5,070 bases of DNA, from contig JAEZJA010000190.1 in the NCBI GenBank assembly GCA_023415895.1, positions 1 through 5,070 on the forward strand, given 5' to 3'. Within the stretch, counting starts at the first letter, position 1, and every line of letters starts with the position of its first letter. This stretch comes from Bacillota bacterium (GTDB lineage: Bacteria; Bacillota; Clostridia; Oscillospirales; Acutalibacteraceae). Positions 1 to 4,456 of this stretch are shown here, piece by piece. A model generated the notes under the pieces. The model ran no database searches. It worked only from the letters and a program-made list of their open reading frames with translations, and was not told where the DNA came from. Position numbers and translations under genes: made by a program.

Positions 1-16
1 ACCAGCCAACCAATCC

Positions 17-682
17 TCAGGAACGGGGCAAAGCGTACTTTTTGAGCGGGCGGCAAATGGCGTAAGCCAAGACACCGCCGATAATGGCTTCAGGAATGCC
101 GCTGGTCAGAATGGTCAGACCGAAAGCTCCGAGCAGTAACTCATAGGCCAGATCAGCCGCTTGTGCATAGGATCGTCCAAAGAAGAGATAGATCCCGCCC
201 AAAACCAGCAGCGTATTGGTCAGACTGGCCAATACACCGCTGAGGGCATAGGCCGCCAGGTTTCCTTTAAGGACTCTTGAGAAGAGCTTAAAGGTCAGAC
301 CGGCGACAACGCCGATCAGAATACGCGGCACAAAGCAGATTACCAGACTCCAGAAGTTCCCGTGTATCTCACCCAATGAATAAAAAGGGGTAAAGGCAAA
401 GGCGGTCGGAGCAGGCGGTGTAAACGTCCACACCAAAAAGCTGAATAGGCCGAAGAAGAAACCCATCGCCGCGCCCGCCTGTGTTCCCAGAAGGATGGCC
501 GTAATGATGACCGGGATGTGGGATAGCGTCGCTACAATCGGCCCTACCGCCGGAAGAGAGCCTAACGGCGTGAAGCAAACGATGGCTTCGAGTGCGAGAA
601 GAATGGCAAATTGGGTCATGTACAGAATAGTTTTCTTGTTGCGCGGCATGGTGCCGCGGGGGGTTGCGCTTGGTTGATTCAT
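17..682 (-). CDS. panT: ECF transporter S component, probable pantothenate-binding subunit (PanT-like)
   Basis: A 221-residue, very hydrophobic integral membrane protein of the size and layout of the substrate-binding S component of energy-coupling-factor (ECF) vitamin transporters. S components bind the vitamin in the membrane and work with a shared EcfA/EcfA'/EcfT module encoded elsewhere. About six membrane helices can be seen, at roughly residues 18-37, 50-66, 69-88, 108-131, 145-168 and 188-211, with a basic N-terminus (PRNKK) and a basic C-terminal tail (RPLKK). Segments such as HIPVIITAILLG, FTPFYS and WSLVICFVPRILIG resemble the clostridial ECF S family. The ATG at 682 is chosen because a consensus AGGAGG (690-695) lies 7 nt upstream. 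The open frame continues to a TTG at 769, but that extension is not hydrophobic and has no ribosome site. The pantothenate assignment rests mainly on the adjacent coaX; family membership is secure, substrate moderately so. Confidence 0.82.
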   Translation of the reverse strand: MNQPSATPRGTMPRNKKTILYMTQFAILLALEAIVCFTPLGSLPAVGPIVATLSHIPVIITAILLGTQAGAAMGFFFGLFSFLVWTFTPPAPTAFAFTPFYSLGEIHGNFWSLVICFVPRILIGVVAGLTFKLFSRVLKGNLAAYALSGVLASLTNTLLVLGGIYLFFGRSYAQAADLAYELLLGAFGLTILTSGIPEAIIGGVLAYAICRPLKKYALPRS

Positions 683-689
683 ACAAAAG

Positions 690-695
690 CCTCCT
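690..695 (-). promoter_or_regulatory. Shine-Dalgarno site deciding the panT start
   Basis: A full AGGAGG on the minus strand, 7 nt before the ATG at 682. It is the strongest ribosome site in the window. It fixes the start against the upstream TTG at 769 and the internal ATG at 649, neither of which has a comparable site. Confidence 0.85.
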
Positions 696-720
696 GCTGC
701 TGTTCCGTTGGGGATACAGC

Positions 721-780
721 GCATCAAATTATTTATGGGACAACGACGTCCCTCATACGATCGTTCCAAAGCCCGGATGC
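721..780 (-). other. Possible closed stem-loop domain upstream of panT
   Basis: Read on the minus strand, a 5-bp outer stem GCATC/GATGC (776-780 with 721-725) encloses an inner hairpin GGGAC-GTCGTT-GTCCC (737-752). The inner stem can be extended by TAT/ATA across a bulged GA. A competing pairing, AACGA (761-765) with TCGTT (742-746), would disrupt the inner hairpin. There is no U-run, so it is not an intrinsic terminator. Such short pairings can occur by chance. Confidence 0.3.
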
Positions 781-787
781 CAATGCT

Positions 788-833
788 ACGGCGCCCTTGC
801 AGGCTGCCGTGCCGCGCCCGTTTGGTGCCGCGG
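788..833 (-). other. Tandem GC-rich hairpins just downstream of coaX
   Basis: Read on the minus strand, the first hairpin pairs CCGCG with CGCGG around a 12-nt loop (812-833). The second pairs ACGGC with GCCGT plus inner GCC/GGC across one bulged A, with a 6-nt loop (788-810). They begin about 25 nt after the coaX stop codon. Neither is followed by a U-tract, so intrinsic termination is unlikely. They may stabilise the coaX 3' end or belong to a panT leader. Confidence 0.35.
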
Positions 834-858
834 TCTGATCGTAGTGTGGTAGGTTTGC

Positions 859-1632
859 TTACTTTTTATTCTTATCGTAGATGGTGTACAGGCCTCTGAG
901 CAGCAAATTGTAGTCATAGTCCACCTTGCGGCGGCAGTGCTGGGCAATTTCCCGTCCCAGACCGCCGGTGGCGATGACCTTGACCGGGTAGCCCAGCTCT
1001 CTTTCAATCCGGTCGGTCATGCCATCAATCATACACGCGGTACCAAATACCGTGCCCGACTGCATACACTCGATGGTGTTGGTGCCGATCACCTTTTGGG
1101 GAGCCTCCAAGCTGATCTGAGGCAGCAGCGAGGCCTTGGAGGCCAGCGCTTCGAGTGACACATTGACACCGGCCATAATGGCGCCGCCTCGAAACACGCC
1201 GTCTTTATCCACAACCGACACCTTGGTCGCTGTGCCGAGATCCCAGATGATGCAGGGGGCGCCGTATTGTGTGACGGCCGAGACGGCGCCCACCAGCAGA
1301 TCGGCACCCAGCTGTGCCGGGTTGTCGATGCGGATGTTCATGCCCGTCTTAAGGCCGGGTTCCACCATCATGGGCAAAACACCGGTCACCTTGCGGACCG
1401 CCTGGCGCAGGACATGGTTGAGAGGCGGCACGACGGAGCTCATGATGGCCCCGTCAAAATCGTGTTCATGGAGTCCATAAAGATGCAGGATATCCAGGAG
1501 CTCAACCGCGTATTGATCCATCATTCTTTCGCGATTGGTCGCGATACGGGACTCCAGCTTGAGTTCCTTTCCTTCAAAAACACCAATGGTGATGTTGGTA
1601 TTGCCCATGTCTAAGGCCAGCAGCAAGATCAC
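859..1632 (-). CDS. coaX: Type III pantothenate kinase
   Basis: Phosphorylates pantothenate to 4'-phosphopantothenate with ATP, the first step of coenzyme A synthesis, in the cytoplasm. The 257 residues match the family's usual 250-260 length. ASKHA-fold landmarks occur in order: the N-terminal phosphate-binding DMGNTN (residues 8-13), the catalytic-region GAD (109-111), DLGTATK (131-137, the DxGTA cation and phosphate motif), GGAIMAG (149-155), the TNTIECMQSG segment (184-193) and ATGGLG (221-226). Two positions deviate from the classical form: GADR is GADL here, and the usual Pro-Gly after GGxIx is Ala-Gly. Both look like lineage variants, since the rest is intact. The frame opens at GTG (1632), but the AAAGGAG at 1636-1642 is only 3 nt away. 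An in-frame TTG at 1626 sits 9 nt from it and gives the typical N-terminus MLLALDMGNTN, so 1626 may be the real start. The gene starts 28 nt after the transglutaminase-like gene ends and is followed by panT. Confidence 0.96.
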   Translation of the reverse strand: MILLLALDMGNTNITIGVFEGKELKLESRIATNRERMMDQYAVELLDILHLYGLHEHDFDGAIMSSVVPPLNHVLRQAVRKVTGVLPMMVEPGLKTGMNIRIDNPAQLGADLLVGAVSAVTQYGAPCIIWDLGTATKVSVVDKDGVFRGGAIMAGVNVSLEALASKASLLPQISLEAPQKVIGTNTIECMQSGTVFGTACMIDGMTDRIERELGYPVKVIATGGLGREIAQHCRRKVDYDYNLLLRGLYTIYDKNKK

Positions 1633-1635
1633 CGT

Positions 1636-1642
1636 CTCCTTT
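1636..1642 (-). promoter_or_regulatory. Shine-Dalgarno site of coaX, favouring the TTG start at 1626
   Basis: AAAGGAG on the minus strand lies 3 nt before the GTG at 1632, which is very tight, and 9 nt before the in-frame TTG at 1626, which is near the optimum. It therefore argues for a protein two residues shorter than the longest frame. Confidence 0.6.
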
Positions 1643-1653
1643 CATTTCCCATG

Positions 1654-1686
1654 CCGGAGATTATTGCCAATGAGGGTGATCTCCGG
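1654..1686 (-). other. Inverted repeat (hairpin) across the transglutaminase-like gene stop codon
   Basis: A perfect 8-bp inverted repeat, CCGGAGAT (1654-1661) and ATCTCCGG (1679-1686), with a 17-nt loop. It covers the last codons and most of the stop codon (1661-1663) of the upstream gene and ends 11 nt before the coaX ribosome site. No U-tract follows, so a classical terminator is unlikely. It may mark an mRNA processing or stability point between the two genes, or partly attenuate read-through into coaX. Confidence 0.4.
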
Positions 1687-3205
1687 AGGTTAAAGTTTTT
1701 TCATCATACTCTTTCTTGTTTTTAAGCCACAGCAGGGCAGCGACTCCGGCGGCTGCCAGTACTACCATACCGGCAATGCCGAGAATCAATCCAAGCGACG
1801 ATGAATGACCGGGAAGGGTAATGGCATCCACCGCCGACTCATCCGAAGACGGATCGTCCCGGTGTGTGGCTTCGGTCAGAACAGCGCCCGCCTGGGTTTG
1901 CTGTTCCTCCATAACGTTTTTGGAACCATCGTCCTGAAGGGTGGTACTCGACCCAGATGTCTGTATCGCCACCCCTGCGTTCGTTTTTGAAGACGCGGGA
2001 TTTGTACTTGTGCTCGTGGGCGCAGCGGTGACAATTGTGCTGGCGGCGGTCACGACCACAGGGACTGTGGTGGTAGGCGCGGACGGAATGACAATTTGTA
2101 TTGTCTTGGCGGTCGTTGTGGGTTCTGCCCCGCCGGTTGTGGTATTGGTTTGAGACGAAATACCGTATGCCTTAGAGGAGAGGGAGGGGTAGGTAAAAAC
2201 TTTGATGTTGCTGGCAAAATTACCGCTTTCGATGTGCGACTGCGAAAATTTTAAGCCGCCGAAATTGATATCCGCTGTATCCGACCCTACAAGAAAGAAA
2301 TCATAGATGGTTTTGGACTGATCGTCCCAAGTGACATCCACACCGTACCATTGACCATCCTCCATACGCACGGCGTTCCACATGTGATTTTCACCCGTTG
2401 CAACGCCTGTTGTGGTGCCCGAACCGACCACCAAAATGCATGGAATGCCTTCACGGTCGCACAGCAGCTTAAAAGCTTCGGAATAGCCCTCACAAACCGC
2501 TTTGCCGGTCATCAGTGCGCCATAGGCATCAAAGGACGTGTCGGCAAACCCATAGTCATAGGACAACCGCGCAGCGAGCGTGTCATGAATGGATTTGATC
2601 TTATCCTTGCGCGTCGAGCCATAGACGGGGATAGAGGCCAACAGACTGTTGAACTGGCTTTGAAGATCCCCATCATGCGAAGCATAGGCATCGATTACGG
2701 CAGGCTGGAAGGTCACCTGGCGAATGACCCACCCGTTACCCGAGGGTTCCCATTTCCAACTAAAGCCACAGCCGTCTATGCCGAATTTTAACCAGAAAAT
2801 TTCAGGATAATCCTTGAGCAGAGCCTCAATTGCCGGCTGAAACTGCCTCTGAATGGCTGTTTGAGCACGTTCCTGATCGGATTTGGGATCGTGGCTTGTC
2901 ACCGGCGTTTTCAACGCAACGGATAGTTCAAGTGTTTCGGGCTTCAATGTTTTCAGCGCGTCATACACGCCCTTCTGTGCCGAATCAAGCTGATCATAGT
3001 AATTGTATGCACCCGAAGCCGTATAGTTGCTATAATAGCTTATGCCGGAAATTGTTGCTGTGTGCAGCTGCTGCACGCACTCTGTATCTGACGAGTCGAC
3101 GGGCGGAGAATCCGCCAAAGCGGCGGGACAGAAAATGCTGTTCGCAATAAAGAGTGCTGCTGTAGCAAGGCTAAACAGAAACCTTGATCTTTTTGCAGCG
3201 TTCAT
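1661..3205 (-). CDS. Secreted, membrane-anchored transglutaminase-like (cysteine protease fold) protein
   Basis: A 514-residue exported protein. Residues 1-31 form a signal peptide: basic start (KRSR), hydrophobic core, ALA|DS cleavage site. Residues 42-200 form an N-terminal region typical of clostridial surface transglutaminase-like proteins, with YYDQLDSAQKGVYDAL and KDYPEIFWLKF. The transglutaminase-like core follows (about 200-305), with Cys238 in GKAVCEGYSEAF, His274 in GENHMWNAV and Asp290 in WYGVDVTWDD, an intact Cys-His-Asp triad. Residues 350-465 are a Ser/Thr/Ala/Val-rich, low-complexity stalk, followed by a single membrane helix (about 470-494) with the KNKK stop-transfer and a short cytoplasmic tail. 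The catalytic domain would sit outside the membrane, within or beyond the cell wall, and may cleave or cross-link peptide or protein substrates; the substrate is unknown. The ATG at 3205 fits the signal peptide, but its best ribosome site (AAAGG, 3219-3223) is 13 nt away, suggesting modest translation. A promoter lies at 3288-3316. The fold call is firm; the activity is inference. Confidence 0.9.
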   Translation of the reverse strand: MNAAKRSRFLFSLATAALFIANSIFCPAALADSPPVDSSDTECVQQLHTATISGISYYSNYTASGAYNYYDQLDSAQKGVYDALKTLKPETLELSVALKTPVTSHDPKSDQERAQTAIQRQFQPAIEALLKDYPEIFWLKFGIDGCGFSWKWEPSGNGWVIRQVTFQPAVIDAYASHDGDLQSQFNSLLASIPVYGSTRKDKIKSIHDTLAARLSYDYGFADTSFDAYGALMTGKAVCEGYSEAFKLLCDREGIPCILVVGSGTTTGVATGENHMWNAVRMEDGQWYGVDVTWDDQSKTIYDFFLVGSDTADINFGGLKFSQSHIESGNFASNIKVFTYPSLSSKAYGISSQTNTTTGGAEPTTTAKTIQIVIPSAPTTTVPVVVTAASTIVTAAPTSTSTNPASSKTNAGVAIQTSGSSTTLQDDGSKNVMEEQQTQAGAVLTEATHRDDPSSDESAVDAITLPGHSSSLGLILGIAGMVVLAAAGVAALLWLKNKKEYDEKTLTSGDHPHWQ

Positions 3206-3270
3206 TTTTCTGGATCAACCTTTCTTAATACTAGGCAAGTCTAAAGAACCTCAACCTCGACCTACTTCTT

Positions 3271-3302
3271 CCAAAAGCCTTATGTTCAGTATACGCTTTT
3301 GG
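3271..3302. promoter_or_regulatory. Candidate operator: 8-bp inverted repeat enclosing the -10 element
   Basis: The perfect half-sites CCAAAAGC (3271-3278) and GCTTTTGG (3295-3302) are separated by 16 nt, giving a 24-bp half-site spacing of just over two helical turns. The left half lies just downstream of the expected transcription start and the right half lies in the promoter spacer, so a dimer bound here would block RNA polymerase. It could instead form an RNA hairpin, but no U-run follows. No regulator family is recognised. Confidence 0.45.
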
Positions 3303-3316
3303 ATAATTGCCGTCAA
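3288..3316 (-). promoter_or_regulatory. Housekeeping (sigma-A type) promoter of the transglutaminase-like gene
   Basis: On the minus strand, TTGACG (3311-3316) and TATACT (3288-3293) each match the -35 and -10 consensus at five of six positions and are separated by exactly 17 nt. Transcription would start near 3281, giving a leader of about 75 nt before the ATG at 3205. It is the best promoter found in the window and could also serve coaX and panT. Confidence 0.75.
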
Positions 3317-3331
3317 TTGTAGAATTACGGC
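3309..3331 (-). terminator. Hairpin downstream of the glycosyltransferase genes, weak terminator candidate
   Basis: On the minus strand, GCCGT pairs with ACGGC and the stem extends by AATT/AATT across one bulged G, leaving a 4-nt CTAC loop. It begins 33 nt after the glycosyltransferase stop codon. Only an AU-rich stretch follows, not a proper U-run, so termination would be incomplete. The 3' arm overlaps the -35 element of the next promoter. Confidence 0.35.
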
Positions 3332-3363
3332 GAATTGAGAAAGGTTGTTTACAGAAGGCAGAA

Positions 3364-4449
3364 TTACAGATTGTCAATCGTATCTATCCATTTGCGGAGT
3401 ATTGCGTCCTTGGAGAAAGGGACAATGCCCTCTTTGGCATGTTGAGCCATGCGCACCCGCTCATCCTCATGCTCAATTAGAAAGTTGATGCGCTGCGCCA
3501 TTTCTTTCGTATCGTAAGCCTTGATCAGAAAGCCGTCCTTATCCGGTCGGAGAATCTCCCGAGGACCGGTCACAATGTCAAAGCTGACGCAGGGAATGGC
3601 GTTAGCCCTGGCCTCCAAAAGAGCCAGAGGCAGCCCTTCCCGGTAAGAGGGCAGTACAAAAATACCATAATTCTTATAAAGAGAATACATCTTGTTGGTG
3701 GTACCCATCAGACGGATATTTTGCTGCAAATGCAGGTCGATGATGCCCTGTCGGATGGTCTCAAAAGTTTCGCCGTCTCCGTAAATATGCCACTGCCAAT
3801 CGGGGTGCCGTTCAAAGACTGCAGGTGCAACCTTGAGCAGAAGGTCATAACCTTTCTCCTCACCAAAGCGACCGACGGATAAGATGCATTTGCTGTCCTT
3901 ATTGTATTGCCCGGCCTGTGTCAAAACGCTGTCGTCAATCCAGTTGTAAATATAGTCGACTTTTTCCGGCTTCATATGAAACAGTTCGATATAGGCGTCG
4001 CGGTTCTGCTGTGTCAAGGCGATCACCTTGTGCGCGTGCCTTGCCGCCATACGTCGGAAGGTCAGAACGGCTTTGCTGTCAAGTTGGTTTTTCAATGCCC
4101 CATGGTCACAGTAAATGAGCTTTGCCGAAACAAAAGGTTTAATAGGAAGAACGACGGGGATTGGATAATTACCCATAATAAAAGCAATATCAATTTTGTT
4201 GGTATTGATGTATCGGATCAGTGGTCGAAAGCATCGAGTTATTAATTGACGAATACGAGCCTCACCCTGCCGGATCATATGCACGTTTACTCGGCTGTCC
4301 AATGCAAAAAAGGGGGCATCCGATGAGGAGGATAGACTAATAACGTGTACCTCATACATAGTACAGAGGGTATTTGCCAATGACACCAGAACACGCTCTA
4401 AACCACCCATCAAAGTTAGGTCAAAATCGACAAAGCATATTTTTTTCAC
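3364..4449 (-). CDS. Glycosyltransferase, GT-B fold, family 4 type
   Basis: Transfers a sugar from an activated donor to a growing surface glycan, probably on a lipid carrier at the inner face of the membrane. The 361 residues are the usual size for the family. The N-terminal acceptor domain has the glycine motif MGGLERVLVSLAN (residues 14-26) and a DHG (115-117). The C-terminal donor domain has SVGRFGEEKGYDLLL (191-205), WHIYGDGE (220-227) and the retaining E-x7-E motif in EGLPLALLEA (Glu271, Glu279), followed by GPREIL (295-300) and DGFLI. This pattern resembles hexosamine- or galactose-transferring enzymes of capsule and exopolysaccharide clusters, but donor and acceptor cannot be told. 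It starts with GTG, 7 nt after the upstream glycosyltransferase stop. Its ribosome site (GGGAAGTGA, 4457-4465) overlaps the end and stop codon of that gene, so translation is probably coupled. The 5' part of the gene is AT-richer than the 3' part. Confidence 0.93.
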   Translation of the reverse strand: MKKICFVDFDLTLMGGLERVLVSLANTLCTMYEVHVISLSSSSDAPFFALDSRVNVHMIRQGEARIRQLITRCFRPLIRYINTNKIDIAFIMGNYPIPVVLPIKPFVSAKLIYCDHGALKNQLDSKAVLTFRRMAARHAHKVIALTQQNRDAYIELFHMKPEKVDYIYNWIDDSVLTQAGQYNKDSKCILSVGRFGEEKGYDLLLKVAPAVFERHPDWQWHIYGDGETFETIRQGIIDLHLQQNIRLMGTTNKMYSLYKNYGIFVLPSYREGLPLALLEARANAIPCVSFDIVTGPREILRPDKDGFLIKAYDTKEMAQRINFLIEHEDERVRMAQHAKEGIVPFSKDAILRKWIDTIDNL

Positions 4450-4456
4450 TGCTTGA

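Larger units (their letters stand above)
683..858 (-). promoter_or_regulatory. Structured coaX-panT intergenic region; possible leader, no known RNA family recognised
   Basis: This 176-nt spacer between the coaX stop and the panT start is unusually long for a co-directional vitamin pair and contains no plausible gene. It holds three predicted hairpins (812-833, 788-810, 737-752) and a distal pairing, GCATC (776-780) with GATGC (721-725), that would close a domain around the third hairpin. The panT ribosome site follows 25 nt later. I found no convincing -35/-10 pair and no match from memory to riboswitches of vitamin transporters (TPP, FMN, THF). It could be a cis-regulatory leader, a processing site or just spacer. 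The pairings are seen in the sequence; a function is inference. Confidence 0.35.
3216..3347. repeat. 10-bp inverted repeat spanning the promoter region, one arm containing the Shine-Dalgarno
   Basis: CAACCTTTCT at 3216-3225 and its exact complement AGAAAGGTTG at 3338-3347 flank the intergenic region. In minus-strand RNA the 3216-3225 arm reads AGAAAGGTTG and contains the only ribosome-site-like AAAGG of the downstream gene. The other arm lies upstream of the -35 element, so it is present only in transcripts reading through from the glycosyltransferase genes. Confidence 0.5.

Noticed and set aside
1..16. Terminator or next gene downstream of panT
   Set aside because: Only 16 nt remain after the stop codon and no complete hairpin or reading frame can be judged.
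683..769. N-terminal extension of the panT frame to a TTG at 769
   Set aside because: The extra 29 residues are not hydrophobic, have no ribosome site and overlap predicted hairpins. The ATG at 682 has a consensus site at ideal spacing.
683..858. THF, TPP, FMN or pan-motif type riboswitch in the panT leader
   Set aside because: I could not find the conserved core sequences of the vitamin riboswitches I know, and the pan motif's paired bulged adenosines are not evident. A covariance-model search would be needed.
1267..1614. Plus-strand open frame opposite coaX
   Set aside because: It lies antisense to a well-identified enzyme, is low in recognisable motifs and reflects the GC-biased codon positions of coaX.
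1690..1730. Internal promoter for coaX (TATGAT on the minus strand)
   Set aside because: The -10-like hexamer has no acceptable -35 at 16-18 nt; the aligned hexamer TGTGGC matches the consensus poorly.
1661..1830. Sortase (LPXTG) anchor at the C-terminus of the transglutaminase-like protein
   Set aside because: The sequence is LPGHS, without the Thr-Gly, and about 20 hydrophilic residues follow the hydrophobic helix, which fits a simple membrane anchor better.
2351..2791. 146-codon plus-strand frame opposite the transglutaminase-like gene
   Set aside because: It overlaps the catalytic core of a clear family member, has no ribosome site and shows no domain signature; it is a shadow frame.
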